Shown here piece after piece: positions 54,393 to 63,276 of a DNA stretch of 64,000 nt; position 1 is the stretch's first letter, and each line of letters starts with the position of its first letter. The position numbers and the translations under genes were made by a program. The notes under the pieces are model-generated. The model was given only the letters and a program-made list of their open reading frames with translations. It was not told where the DNA came from and searched no databases. The stretch lies in contig NZ_CP104174.1 of assembly GCF_025200925.1 (NCBI RefSeq), positions 7,688,001 through 7,752,000 on the forward strand. Reading direction: 5' to 3'. This stretch comes from Bradyrhizobium sp. CB1015 (GTDB taxonomy: Bacteria > Pseudomonadota > Alphaproteobacteria > Rhizobiales > Xanthobacteraceae).

Positions 54393-54810
54393 GGAGCGAG
54401 GGCCATGCCTCACCCTCAGTGTCATTCCCCGCCACCGGGTCTCGCCTTCGGCGAGCCCAATGACAGGCTCCAGCGGGGAATCCAGTACGCCGCGGCTTCT
54501 CGGTAATTCACAGGCGTCTCGGCGTACTGGATCGCCCGGTCCCGGCTCCGCCAAGGCTACGCCGAGGCCACAAGGGTGCTTGGCCCGCCGAAGCTTTAGC
54601 GAAGGCGGCAAGCCGGGCGATGACAGTGCGTGTGTGGAGACAGCGCCTCGCCCATTCAGACCCGTCATCCTGAGGTGCGAGGCTTGCGATGCGCTCGCAT
54701 CGCAAGGTGAGCCTCGAAGGATGTACGGCCGGGATGCAGCCGGGCCGTCGCCCTTCGAGGCTCGCCGAAGGGGCGAGCACCTCAGGGTGACGGGCCTAGC
54801 AGGGCAAGCT
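54393..54810. repeat. Repeat-filled gap with two palindromic units
   Basis: 418 bases without a gene. The first unit (about 54420-54630) carries paired GAATCCAGTACGCCG and CGGCGTACTGGAT blocks and GCCCGGTCCCGGC. The second (about 54658-54798) has CGTCATCCTGAGGTGC at one end and GCACCTCAGGGTGACG at the other, with CCTTCGAGGCTCGCCGAAGG inside. Both look like hairpin-forming intergenic elements of Bradyrhizobium type. Confidence 0.65.
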
Positions 54811-54960
54811 TCAGCGGCAGGACAAGCCCGCCTCGATCGTGGTCCAGAAGCCGCAATGTTCCGGCGCGCGATGGGGGGCGTCGGCGTGGGCTTCGAACAG
54901 CAGGATCGCGACGGTGAAGACGACCAGGGCGGAAGCGAAGAGCGTGATGCGGCCATGCAT
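54811..54960 (-). CDS. Very small exported or membrane protein (49 residues)
   Basis: ATG 54960 gives a hydrophobic start (MHGRITLFASALVVFTVAIL) ending near EAHA, then a short mature part DAPHRAPEHCGFWTTIEAG ending in LSCR. Two Cys could pair. I recognise no family. The reading is supported by the clean signal-like segment and its compact shape, not by homology. A longer in-frame frame to 55356 contains repeat DNA. Confidence 0.5.
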   Translation of the reverse strand: MHGRITLFASALVVFTVAILLFEAHADAPHRAPEHCGFWTTIEAGLSCR

Positions 54961-55049
54961 GTGAGATGCGTTTAATCGACATCGTGGTCGAATGATGGCG
55001 CGGCCATGCGCTGAAACCGCATCCATGCGCGATCCGTGGATTCCCGGTC

Positions 55050-55134
55050 GTAGCCCGGATGGAGCGGAAGCGTAATCCGGGGTCTTGCCACACGTTGCAC
55101 CGTCCCGGATTTCGCTTCGCTCCATCCGGGCTAC
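55050..55134. repeat. Inverted repeat (family B)
   Basis: GTAGCCCGGATGGAGCG at the left is the complement of CGCTCCATCCGGGCTAC at the right; TAATCCGGG and CCCGGATTTCGCTT extend the stem. It lies just before the stop of the dienelactone-hydrolase-like gene. Same family as 44321-44401 and 41016-41099. Confidence 0.88.
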
Positions 55135-55144
55135 GGCACCGCGA

Positions 55145-55939
55145 TCACCGCGCCAGCCATTGCGCGACGTCCTTCTGCGAGGCGGCGCGGGCCTCGGTAT
55201 CCTCGTGCTCGGGTGCGGCGGCTGCGTGCAGCGACGTGGTGGCGCGGTCGAAATCGTGATCGGCGCCGGGATAGACCACGATGCGCGCCAGTGCGCTGCG
55301 GCCGCGCGCGCCGTCCACCATCTGGCGGCAGGCGGGCGGCGACGACACCTCGTCATCGGCGCCGATCAGGACCAGCGTCGGCACCCGCGTGCTCCAGCCG
55401 AGGCCCGCCGAGATCCGGCAATCCGGATAGAACGCGATCGCGGCACGGAAGTCCGGACCGGGATCGCGCCCCGCGCTTTGCGGACGCACGGCCCAGAGCA
55501 GCGCGCTCGCACCATTGGCCCAGCCGATCAGGCTGATGCGGTCCTGCGCCACGAAAGGCTGCTGCATCAGCCAGGCACGCGAGGCCGCGATATCGGCGAC
55601 GCGCTCGCGCCGCGCCTTGACGTGCATCTCCTTGACGCGGCATTGCGGACCGAGCTCGCGCGAGCCGTAGCTGTCGGGCAGCAGCACGGCATTGCCGGCC
55701 TTGAGCAGGCGCTCGGCCCAATCGCGATAGCGCGGCAGCACGGGCTCGGAATGGCTACTCAGCCCGCCGCAGCCGTGCAGCGCGATCACGGCCGGAAACG
55801 GCCCCGCGCCCTCGGGCTTGTAGAGCTGCGCATGGAGCACCCCGGAGGCGAGCGGAATCTCGACCGGCTGCGGCGCCGGGGCGGCGTGCGCGGCCGACAT
55901 CAGCAGCGTCAGGAACAAAGCGGTCAGTCGCAGGCGCAT
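55145..55939 (-). CDS. Dienelactone hydrolase family protein, exported, altered nucleophile
   Basis: A 264-residue alpha/beta hydrolase with a signal peptide (MRLRLTALFLTLLMSAAHAA). The oxyanion region is VIALHGCGGLSSHSEPVLP, and the late Asp and His are in GADDEVSSP and GADHDFDRAT. The nucleophile elbow is LIGWANGASALLW: where GxSxG or GxCxG would put Ser or Cys, Ala is found. Unless the next Ser (GAS) takes over, the usual catalytic mechanism is not possible. ATG 55939 follows an Arg-rich stretch in frame and starts the signal peptide. Confidence 0.85.
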   Translation of the reverse strand: MRLRLTALFLTLLMSAAHAAPAPQPVEIPLASGVLHAQLYKPEGAGPFPAVIALHGCGGLSSHSEPVLPRYRDWAERLLKAGNAVLLPDSYGSRELGPQCRVKEMHVKARRERVADIAASRAWLMQQPFVAQDRISLIGWANGASALLWAVRPQSAGRDPGPDFRAAIAFYPDCRISAGLGWSTRVPTLVLIGADDEVSSPPACRQMVDGARGRSALARIVVYPGADHDFDRATTSLHAAAAPEHEDTEARAASQKDVAQWLAR

Positions 55940-56133
55940 CGGACTCTGCCGCAGGAGGCGCCGGAACCAGCGGCCCTTCGGCTGAAGCCCTATCACGCGA
56001 AAACGGCGGCAAATCATCACAAACCGGTGGGTTTAACGGGCGGACAAGCCACCCCATCTATGCTACATCCCGTCCAACACATCGTGCCTTCCACGGTTTT
56101 CCATGGAGAGGCCTTCCGCGGAGACTTTCGACC

Positions 56134-56358
56134 GTGCTGAACAAGTTCGGCCCCTCGGGCCATGGCGAAGCGCAGGTGCAATATCTCGACGGCGACTTCC
56201 GCGTGATCTCGCCGGGCACCTTCGTGCGCTGCGCGATCACCGACGTCCGAATCCCGCTCGACGAGCTGAAGTACTGGAGCGTGGACCTGCAGGAGGCCTA
56301 TGCCACGCCCGCCGCGGTGCTGCAGCGGCATTTTCCCGGCGCGCTGAAGCAGCCGTGA
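56134..56358 (+). CDS. DUF2093 domain-containing protein
   Basis: A 74-residue protein with GTG start. The DUF2093 core reads QVQYLDGDFRVISPGTFVRC and PLDELKYWSVDLQEAYA. The family is restricted mainly to Alphaproteobacteria and has no assigned function. It stands alone between the dienelactone-hydrolase-like gene (divergent) and the tad genes. The conserved length and start make the call firm, though the GTG leaves the start less certain. Confidence 0.88.
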   Translation: MLNKFGPSGHGEAQVQYLDGDFRVISPGTFVRCAITDVRIPLDELKYWSVDLQEAYATPAAVLQRHFPGALKQP

Positions 56359-56603
56359 TCCTTCGGCTCTCGTAACTCTGGTAGGGCGGGCAAAACCGGC
56401 AGACATATGAGGCCGGCGGTAACAATTGCAGACTGCAATTTCATCTGACTTCCTCCTGGACGCGGCTACGTCGATAAGATTGCGGCCATGAATGCCGGCT
56501 GAATGTTCGCCGATGCTTAAAATTGTCCGGCTTCCATTGGGGCGCATTTAAGCCGGCCCGCACCAGATTGCCTCGGGATAAAGTGGCAATCGGGCAGGAA
56601 CGC

Positions 56604-57899
56604 ATGGACCTCCGGAGAAGTTTCAGCCGTTCGTTCGGTGCACCTTCGAGCTCAAAGGATCATTTGCTTGAACGGTTCATCCGCGACGAGCAGGGCAGCT
56701 ACGTGCTCATTTCTGCGCTGCTCATGCCGGTCCTGGTCGGCACCGCCGGCCTCGGAACGGAAGTGGGCTGGTGGTACTACAAGCACAAGAACATGCAGAG
56801 CGTTGCAGATTCCGGCGCGGTCAGCGCTGCGACGGCTGCCAGTGTCGGCGGCGACCCCTCGTCCGAAGCCAAGGCGGTCGCGGCAAATTATGGTTACACC
56901 GACGGCGCGAACGACGTCACGGTCACGGTGAACCAGCCGCCAAAAACAGGCAGTCAGGCGTCGAATTCGCAGGCCATCGAGGTCATCGTCAGTCAACCGC
57001 AGCGTCGGCTGCTCTCGGCCTTGTTCGGCTCGGATCGCGTCCAAATCACCGCGCGCTCGGTCGCGCTGCCCAATTCCGGGACGGGCTGCGTGCTTGCGCT
57101 CAACAGGAGCGCAAGCCCCGCCGTCAACGTCAGCGGCGGCAACCAGCTCAACCTGATCAAGTGCAATCTCTACAGCAACTCGAGCGCCAGCCCCTCGCTC
57201 AACGTCGCCGGCAGCGCCTCGGTCGCGGCAAACCAGGTCGGAGTGGTCGGCGACGTCTCCGGCGCGAGCAGCATCACGGCGACCAACGGGGTCAAGACGC
57301 ACATCACGCCTGTCGCCGATCCCTATGCCGACGTTTCTCCGCCTGCGAGGCCGAGCTGCAGCAATGCCAAGATCACGGTCAACGCCAACGGAAAAACAAA
57401 CTCGCTCGAGCCCGGCTGCTACATGGGCAGCATTACCGTCAATGCCGGCGCAGTCCTGAACCTCAATCCGGGCATCTACTATCTGGACGGGGCCAGCTTG
57501 AGCGTCGCCGGAAATGCCACCATCACCGGCAGCGGCGTCACCCTGGTGTTCACGGGCTCTGGAAGCGACTGGGGTACCGCTTCAATCGGCAGCAACGCGA
57601 CCGTCGACCTGACCGGGCCGACCAGCGGCCCCACGAAGGGCATCGTCATGTACGGCGACCGCAACATGCCGGCCGGGACCAATTTCAATCTGACGGGCGG
57701 CAGCACGCAGAATTTCGGCGGTGCCATCTACCTGCCAAAGGCCAATCTCAGCTTCAGCGGCGGCAACGGCACCAGCGCATCCTGCACCAAGATCATCGCG
57801 GATACGCTGACGTTCAGCGGCACGTCGAACCTGCAGGTCAATTGCACCGCGCTCGGTACCGCGACGATCGGTTCGCAAACCGCGCAGCTCATCGAATGA
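56604..57899 (+). CDS. TadG-like Flp pilus assembly protein
   Basis: A 431-residue protein. The N-terminal Tad segment EQGSYVLISALLMPVLVGTA (about residues 31-52) is a membrane anchor with the Glu-Gln-Gly start common to TadE/TadG proteins. A long extracytoplasmic domain follows, rich in Asn, Ser, Thr, Gly and Val with repeated short strands (NVSGGNQLNLIKCN, NVAGSASVAAN, NLNPGIYYLDGASLSVAGN), consistent with a beta-helix or beta-rich fold. ATG 56604 with AGGAACGC upstream was used; a frame start at 56523 is less likely. It leads a run of three tad-type genes. Confidence 0.85.
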   Translation: MDLRRSFSRSFGAPSSSKDHLLERFIRDEQGSYVLISALLMPVLVGTAGLGTEVGWWYYKHKNMQSVADSGAVSAATAASVGGDPSSEAKAVAANYGYTDGANDVTVTVNQPPKTGSQASNSQAIEVIVSQPQRRLLSALFGSDRVQITARSVALPNSGTGCVLALNRSASPAVNVSGGNQLNLIKCNLYSNSSASPSLNVAGSASVAANQVGVVGDVSGASSITATNGVKTHITPVADPYADVSPPARPSCSNAKITVNANGKTNSLEPGCYMGSITVNAGAVLNLNPGIYYLDGASLSVAGNATITGSGVTLVFTGSGSDWGTASIGSNATVDLTGPTSGPTKGIVMYGDRNMPAGTNFNLTGGSTQNFGGAIYLPKANLSFSGGNGTSASCTKIIADTLTFSGTSNLQVNCTALGTATIGSQTAQLIE

Positions 57900-57910
57900 G
57901 GTTTGGAGCG

Positions 57911-58414
57911 ATGCAAATCCAGAATTTCTCATCCAACTTCGGCCGTCGATTGCTTGGTTCTCTGACGCGGCATGTGCGCAATGCTGCCGGCGATCAACGG
58001 GGCGTCGCAGCGGCCGAATTCGCGATTCTGATTCCGCTGCTGTCTCTGATGGTCGTCTCGGTCACGGACATCGGGCTTGCCCTCTATCGCAAGATGCAGG
58101 TCGAAAATGCCGCGCAAGCGGGAGCCCAGTACGCGATTGCGCGCGGCTTCGACACGAGCGGCATCGCGAACGCGGTCGCAAGTGCCACCAGCGCGACGAA
58201 CATCACCGCTTCGCCTCCGCCGGTCCAATTTTGCGGATGTCCAACGAGTGCGGGAGTCAGCGCCACCAGCTGCGGAACGGTCTGCACCGGCGGTGCGCCG
58301 GCCGGAACATACACGACGGTCTCGGCGCGAGCGACGTACTCTACGATCATCGATTATCAGATCGTGGCGGCCACATACACGTACACCGCGCAGTCCACCA
58401 CGAGGCTGCAGTGA
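57911..58414 (+). CDS. TadE-like pilus assembly protein
   Basis: A 167-residue protein. The TadE motif is GVAAAEFAILIPLLSLMVVS followed by VTDIGLALYRKMQVENAAQAGAQYA; the Glu after AAA is the conserved position +5-like residue of pseudopilins. A Cys-rich, Ser/Thr-rich outer part follows. ATG 57911 was used; ATG 57896 (ATGA overlap with the previous stop) is an alternative, five codons earlier. Its TGA overlaps the next GTG start. It is co-transcribed with the TadG-like and the third gene. Confidence 0.87.
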   Translation: MQIQNFSSNFGRRLLGSLTRHVRNAAGDQRGVAAAEFAILIPLLSLMVVSVTDIGLALYRKMQVENAAQAGAQYAIARGFDTSGIANAVASATSATNITASPPPVQFCGCPTSAGVSATSCGTVCTGGAPAGTYTTVSARATYSTIIDYQIVAATYTYTAQSTTRLQ

Positions 58415-58788
58415 GACTCACCGAATTGTGGCGAGACACGCGGGGCGCCTCAGCACTGGAATTTGCGCTGACCGCTCCCGTGTTCTTCCTGTTCATATTT
58501 GGAATCGTCGAATGCGGACTGCTGTTCTGGACTCAGCTGGGAATCCAGCATGGGAGCGAAATGGCGGCGCGCTGCGCGACCGTCAACAACACGCTCTGCC
58601 CGAGCAGCAGCGCGATCACGACCTACGCTGCCCAGCAGGCCTTCGGCCTCACGCTTCCCCCGGGGACATTCACCTTTGCCACGGCCGCGTGCGGCAACCA
58701 GGTCAGCGCGAGCTATTCGTTTGAGTTTCCGCAGATCATCAACCTGTCCCCGGTCACGCTGACCGCGCGTGCATGTTTTCCGAGTTGA
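58411..58788 (+). CDS. TadE-like pilus assembly protein, second copy
   Basis: A 125-residue protein starting at a GTG that overlaps the previous TGA. The TadE motif is RGASALEFALTAPVFFLFIF with the conserved Glu, followed by GIVECGLLFWTQLGIQHGSEMAARCA. Outer cysteines occur in RCATVNNTLCPSS, AACGNQ and RACFPS. With the two upstream genes it forms a small tad set without cpa/tad ATPase, secretin or pilin genes in the window. Confidence 0.87.
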   Translation: MRLTELWRDTRGASALEFALTAPVFFLFIFGIVECGLLFWTQLGIQHGSEMAARCATVNNTLCPSSSAITTYAAQQAFGLTLPPGTFTFATAACGNQVSASYSFEFPQIINLSPVTLTARACFPS

Positions 58789-59184
58789 GGTCGCCGACAG
58801 GCGGCTTTGCCGGGCGAAGGAAAAGGACGATGTGCCCGCGCCGCATTGCCGGCAACTCGGCAAAATGGTCTCTGTCGTGCCGATCGATTGCGTTCTACGT
58901 TCGTTGCAGCCGTTGGTGAGTCGTTTCGCCCTGTGGTTGGATTCTTTATCGCAGTTCGGCGCCCTTAAGTTGTTCGGAAAGTCTTGGTGAAACAAAGGGC
59001 TGCTATAGTGCAGGTTAGGTAATTGGCCCTGTTCTTTTATCGCACAGACGATCAGGTCAACCAAACAGCCATCGAGCATTGGAATTGGCGCGGTCTGTGA
59101 ACGGGCTCATATCGAAGAGCCACCCGACGGGCTACGATCACCTTGAAAATTCGCAGTGGAATATCTGTAATCGAAAGGCAATCG
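58789..59184. other. Gap after the tad genes
   Basis: About 396 bases. Frames on both strands (58769-58990 plus, 58450-59079 minus) have no family likeness. No hairpin terminator was seen just after 58788. A region of lower GC (58930-59060) may hold a promoter for the small genes downstream. Confidence 0.45.
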
Positions 59185-59382
59185 ATGGGGGTGATCATGC
59201 CCGCCATTTTCGACCTGCTCTATCGTGAATATTGCCGCGCCCGTCTCGCTGAAATGCGCAAGCAGCTTCTGATCGCAGCTGAGCGCGCTGAAGCTATCGC
59301 AGCAGATCATTGTCCTGCGACGCAAGCCGACGATGAGAGAACGGACGCACACCGCATGACCGGTCACGGCATGCCGAATTGA
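59185..59382 (+). CDS. Small hypothetical protein
   Basis: ATG 59185 (or ATG 59197) gives a 65- or 61-residue protein. It has a hydrophilic helix FDLLYREYCRARLAEMRKQL and a His/Thr-rich tail. I do not recognise a family. The helix and a conserved-looking start suggest a real gene, but the evidence is limited to composition. It precedes a tiny membrane protein gene by 72 bases. Confidence 0.5.
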   Translation: MGVIMPAIFDLLYREYCRARLAEMRKQLLIAAERAEAIAADHCPATQADDERTDAHRMTGHGMPN

Positions 59383-59454
59383 AGCGGCTGCAGCACCGTA
59401 GATCACTCCCGCGTAGCAGTGACCAAGCAATTGGCAACAGTTTGGGAGACGGCA

Positions 59455-59541
59455 ATGAATACACCCGAATGCTACACCGTCGTCGTGGCCTGCATGTCGT
59501 GCCTGACCATCATCGGATTGATGGCCGCGGGCGCGTGGTGA
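59455..59541 (+). CDS. Tiny membrane protein (28 residues)
   Basis: ATG 59455 is preceded by GGGAGACGGCA, a fair ribosome-binding site. The product MNTPECYTVVVACMSCLTII and its remaining eight residues form one membrane helix with three cysteines. It is too short for ordinary gene callers. No homolog can be cited, so it is a candidate only. Confidence 0.4.
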   Translation: MNTPECYTVVVACMSCLTIIGLMAAGAW

Positions 59542-59640
59542 GCATGCCCCCTCGCCTCGTCGCAGACATGATTCCCGCCTTCGACATGAGTGCAGCCGCC
59601 GCGTCGTCCGACAACGGCGGCTGCGCTTTGGATCCGGAAA

Positions 59641-59976
59641 TCAGCTTCCCGGCGGCGAATACGAAGGACGCAGCTTCGCCGCGTTCTGGCGGACCTGCTT
59701 GATCTCGTCCTGCGTGAACAACCGAACCAGCTTCACGTTCTGCAGCGTGCCAGCCGTCACGGTCAGGCCGGAAATGGCCGGAGCCGCGCTGGGATCAGGA
59801 ACATCGAAAATCACGAGGACGCCGGGGCCGTCGGCCGCGACGCTGTACATCGAGACCAATTTTCCGCCGGCCGCTTCAATGAGCTTGCGAGCTGCCTCCT
59901 GGCGATTGGTGGTGGGATTCTCCAAAATGGCATTGAGAGCGCGTGGCGTGTATTGTCCGGTGAGGCAAAAATGCAT
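59641..59976 (-). CDS. GYD domain-containing protein
   Basis: A 111-residue protein. The GYD-type ferredoxin-like fold is seen in HFCLTGQYTPRALNAILENP, ARKLIEAAGGKLVSMYSVA and GVLVIFDVPDPSAAPAIS. The family is common in soil bacteria and of unknown function. ATG 59976 was chosen with AGGAGAA upstream; a longer frame to 60087 lacks likeness. It stands alone between the small genes and lpxK. Confidence 0.88.
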   Translation of the reverse strand: MHFCLTGQYTPRALNAILENPTTNRQEAARKLIEAAGGKLVSMYSVAADGPGVLVIFDVPDPSAAPAISGLTVTAGTLQNVKLVRLFTQDEIKQVRQNAAKLRPSYSPPGS

Positions 59977-60238
59977 GGCAAGTTCTCCTCTGAACTGTTG
60001 GCAATAACTTCCCGTGCCGTTGCGAACTGGTCGTGACGGCCGCTGCACCTGATGTGATGAAGATTCATGGCCCGCCGTAGGCAGCAACGCCGTCGATCAT
60101 TTCCGGGAGTTCGGCACGTCCCGGTGACGGCTCTCATGCAACGCTACATCAACTCCCGAATGCGCGGAAGAAGATTCGCCGGCCGCAACGCTTTCCGCGT
60201 TTCGGACTAGGGCAGAGACGTTGTCTCACGTTGCGAGA

Positions 60239-61255
60239 TCAGCGCGCGCTGAACCTTCGCTCGCGCGCTCTGTAAAGATGATCGCTGATCAATTGCCGCA
60301 GCTTTGCCGCATCATCGAACTCGAGCTGAACGGCGAACGGCACGATGCCGTCAGGCACGCCTTCGCGGCCGCGCAAGCGTGCAAGATCCTTTTCCGTTGT
60401 CACCAGCGTGAGCTGCTCGCGCTGCGCGTCCGCTGCGAGCGCTGCGATCTCGCCTTCCGAAAACATGTGGTGGTCGGCGAAGGCGCGCGTGCGCGCCACG
60501 TCGATGCCGCTCGCACGCAGAGTGCGGAAGAAACGCCCGGGATCGCCGATGCCGGCGAAGGCGAACACCCGCTTGCCGAGCAGCTGCGCGAGCGAGGCCG
60601 CATCCGGCTTCAGGCGCGCACGCAGCTCGGGCTTGTTCCGCTTCGCGATCTCCGCCGCGACATCGTTGGCGGCATTGCCGTCGCCGATCAGCACCAGCGC
60701 GTCGGTGCGCGCAAGCTGCACGTCGAGCGGTGCGCGCAGGGGGCCTGCGGGAAAAACCTTGCCGTTACCGAGGCCGCGCTCGGTGTCGATCACGATCAGC
60801 GAGGCGTCCTTGAGCAGACCAGGATTCTGGAAGCCGTCATCCATCACGATCACGGTGGCGCCTTGGGACTTCGCCAGCGCGACGCCGTCGAAGCGGTCGC
60901 GCGCGACCGCGACCGGGACGTCGCGCGACATCATCAGGGGCTCGTCGCCGATATCGGCCGCAGTGTGGCGCGCGCGGTCGACCATGACAGGACCCGTCAG
61001 GCGCCCGCCATAGCCGCGGCTGAGCACGACCGGCGTCTCGCCGAGCTCGCGCAAAAGCTTCGTCAGCGCCAGCACGGTCGGCGTCTTGCCGGCGCCGCCG
61101 ACATGGTAGTTGCCGACGCAGATCACGGGGATGCCGGCGTCAAGGCCCTGGCGCAGCATGCGCCGTCCGGTGATCGCGCCGTAGAGCGCTCCGAGCGGCC
61201 ATAGCGCGTATGATTGGAGGGAGCGTGGCCGGTACCAGAAGGCCGGCTCACGCAT
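60239..61255 (-). CDS. lpxK: Tetraacyldisaccharide 4'-kinase
   Basis: Phosphorylates the 4' position of the tetraacyl disaccharide in lipid A synthesis at the inner membrane. The 338-residue product has an N-terminal membrane-associated part (MREPAFWYRPRSLQSYALWP), the P-loop VGNYHVGGAGKTPTVLAL near residues 47-64, and VVLSRGYGGRLTGP. It overlaps the waaA end by eight bases and is the last gene of the lipid A/Kdo unit. Some Bradyrhizobium lipid A lacks the 4' phosphate, so activity could be followed by removal. Identification is secure. Confidence 0.95.
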   Translation of the reverse strand: MREPAFWYRPRSLQSYALWPLGALYGAITGRRMLRQGLDAGIPVICVGNYHVGGAGKTPTVLALTKLLRELGETPVVLSRGYGGRLTGPVMVDRARHTAADIGDEPLMMSRDVPVAVARDRFDGVALAKSQGATVIVMDDGFQNPGLLKDASLIVIDTERGLGNGKVFPAGPLRAPLDVQLARTDALVLIGDGNAANDVAAEIAKRNKPELRARLKPDAASLAQLLGKRVFAFAGIGDPGRFFRTLRASGIDVARTRAFADHHMFSEGEIAALAADAQREQLTLVTTEKDLARLRGREGVPDGIVPFAVQLEFDDAAKLRQLISDHLYRARERRFSAR

Positions 61256-62564
61256 TGGCGGCCCCCATCTCGATCCGCAACTGCAGCAGATACGGCTCGA
61301 GCGCCGTCATGGTGCGATCGAGCGCACCGCCAAGCTGCTCGACCACGCCGGAGGCCGCGCGCTGCATCCTGTCGCGCATGGTGGGATCGGCCAGCAGCTG
61401 ACCGAGCTGCTTGACCAGCGCTTCCTGCGTATCGGCCTGCCGCGCCCCGCCGCTGGTATCGAGCGACTCATAAACGTCGGCGAAGTTGAACACGTGCGGA
61501 CCGTGGACGATCGCGGCGCCCAACTTGATCGCCTCGATCGGATTCTGCCCGCCATGGTGGATCAGCGATCCGCCCATGAAGACAATTTCCGAGAGCCGAT
61601 AGAACAGGCCGAGCTCGCCCATCGTGTCGGCGACATAGATGTCGGTCGTTGCCGTCGGCAGCTCCTCGCGCGAGCGCAAGCTGGGCTTCAGGCCGGACGC
61701 CGTGATGAGGCCTGCGATCGAGGAGCCGCGATCCGGATGCCGCGGCACGATCACGGTGAGAAGCTGCGGGAAGAAGCCGACCAGGTTGCGATGCGCCGCA
61801 ACCAGCATCTCGTCCTCGCCCGGATGGGTCGAGGCCGCGACGATGATCGGACGCCCGCGCGTCATCGCCATCAGCCGCTCCAGCTTGGCGGTATCGGCCG
61901 GCGGCGCCGGCACGTCGAGCTTGAGATTCCCTGTCGTGACGACGTCGCGGCCGCCGAGCGCGGCAAAGCGCTCGGCATCGGTCTTCGACTGCGCAAGACA
62001 GATGTCGAACCGCGACAGCAGCGCCGAGATGGTGCCGTGCATGCGGCGCCAGCGCGGGAAGGAACGCGGCGACATACGCCCGTTGATCAGCACCATCGGC
62101 ACCCGCCGCGCGGCGCCGGCGAGGATCAGGTTCGGCCACAGATCGGATTCGATGAACAGCGCCAGCGACGGCTTCCAATGGTCGAGGAAGCGCGCGACAT
62201 AGCGCGGCGAATCATACGGCAGGTATTGATGGATGACGTCGGGCGGAAAGCGTTTTGCGACGACCGCGGCCGAGGTAACGGTGCCCGAGGTGAGCAGGAT
62301 GCGCAGATTGAGATCGCGCAGGCGCTCGATCAGGGCGGCCGCCGCCAGCACCTCGCCGACGCTGGCGCCGTGGATCCAGACCAGCGGGCCATGCGGCCGC
62401 ACGTCGCGGGACAGGCCGCGCCGCTCGCCGACGCGCGCGGGGTCCTCCTTGCCCTGCTTCAGCCGCCGCTTGATCAGCGCAGGCGCGAGCGGCACCAGGC
62501 CGGCGGCCAGGCGCCGGTACATCCGCAGCGTGATCGGCAGCCTAATGGGCAGCGACTTAGGCAT
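61248..62564 (-). CDS. waaA: 3-deoxy-D-manno-octulosonic acid (Kdo) transferase
   Basis: A GT30 glycosyltransferase that adds Kdo to lipid A precursor at the inner membrane. The 438-residue product has an N-terminal membrane anchor, ERRGLSRDVRPHGPLVWIHG with GASVGEVLAA, the acceptor-site block LFIESDLWPNLI, and the CMP-Kdo binding part with VFMGGSLIHHGGQNPIEAIK. ATG 62564 overlaps the end of the DUF374 gene by eight bases. Identification is secure. Confidence 0.95.
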   Translation of the reverse strand: MPKSLPIRLPITLRMYRRLAAGLVPLAPALIKRRLKQGKEDPARVGERRGLSRDVRPHGPLVWIHGASVGEVLAAAALIERLRDLNLRILLTSGTVTSAAVVAKRFPPDVIHQYLPYDSPRYVARFLDHWKPSLALFIESDLWPNLILAGAARRVPMVLINGRMSPRSFPRWRRMHGTISALLSRFDICLAQSKTDAERFAALGGRDVVTTGNLKLDVPAPPADTAKLERLMAMTRGRPIIVAASTHPGEDEMLVAAHRNLVGFFPQLLTVIVPRHPDRGSSIAGLITASGLKPSLRSREELPTATTDIYVADTMGELGLFYRLSEIVFMGGSLIHHGGQNPIEAIKLGAAIVHGPHVFNFADVYESLDTSGGARQADTQEALVKQLGQLLADPTMRDRMQRAASGVVEQLGGALDRTMTALEPYLLQLRIEMGAANA

Positions 62565-63276
62565 CTTCCGGTCCCGGGCGGCCGAGCTGCGCATAGGCGC
62601 GCCGGGTCGCCTCGTTCAACATGTCTTCCAGCTCCTGCCGCAACGTCTCCATCATGGCGACGTCGGCATCTGCGGGAACGTGGATTTCCTTGATGCCGAC
62701 CAAAGCGCCCCGCCCGAATGGCAAATTGATGGTGGTGCGATCCCAGTTCTTGAGCCGGATGAAGCGGCTGGTCGCCATCGCGAAAGGCATGATCGGTCGT
62801 CCCGATTCCCTTGCCAGCATGATAATGCCGAGCCCGGCCACGCGCGAGCGCTTGGGGACGTCGGCGGTCAGCGCGACATTACAACCGGCCTGCAGCGTCC
62901 GCACCATTTCCTTGAAGGCGCCGACGCCACCTTTACGGTGAAACGCGCCGCCATGGTCGCCGGAACCGCGGATCGTGCCGATCCCGAGCCGCTCGGCGGC
63001 GATGGCATTGAACTCGCCGTCGCGGTGCCGGGAGATCAGCACCTTGGCCCGATAGGAGGCCTTGTTCTGGTTCTTGATGAAGGGCGTGAGGAAATGCTGG
63101 CCGTGCCAGAACGCGAAGATCGCAGGGAGCTGCGGCTCGACGCGTTCGTAGACGTCAGACGGATCGAACGTGAAGGTGCTGGTCCGCCAGACCAGACGCA
63201 GATATTCGGCCGCCAGGACCCCGACGGCACGCTGAAACCAGCTGCTTCGCAGCGTATTGCGAAGCAGTTTTTTCAA
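62557..63276 (-). CDS. DUF374 lysophospholipid acyltransferase family protein
   Basis: A 239-residue protein of the DUF374/LPLAT-type family: AIFAFWHGQHFLTPF gives the HxxxxD-like His region, and ISRHRDGEF with GIGTIRGSGDHGGAFH gives the catalytic and acyl-binding motifs; VALTADVPKRSR follows. Located in the Kdo/lipid A cluster, so it may act on lipid A or a related lipid, but its substrate is not proven. It overlaps the DUF4170 gene by four bases (ATGA). Confidence 0.9.
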   Translation of the reverse strand: MKKLLRNTLRSSWFQRAVGVLAAEYLRLVWRTSTFTFDPSDVYERVEPQLPAIFAFWHGQHFLTPFIKNQNKASYRAKVLISRHRDGEFNAIAAERLGIGTIRGSGDHGGAFHRKGGVGAFKEMVRTLQAGCNVALTADVPKRSRVAGLGIIMLARESGRPIMPFAMATSRFIRLKNWDRTTINLPFGRGALVGIKEIHVPADADVAMMETLRQELEDMLNEATRRAYAQLGRPGPEDA

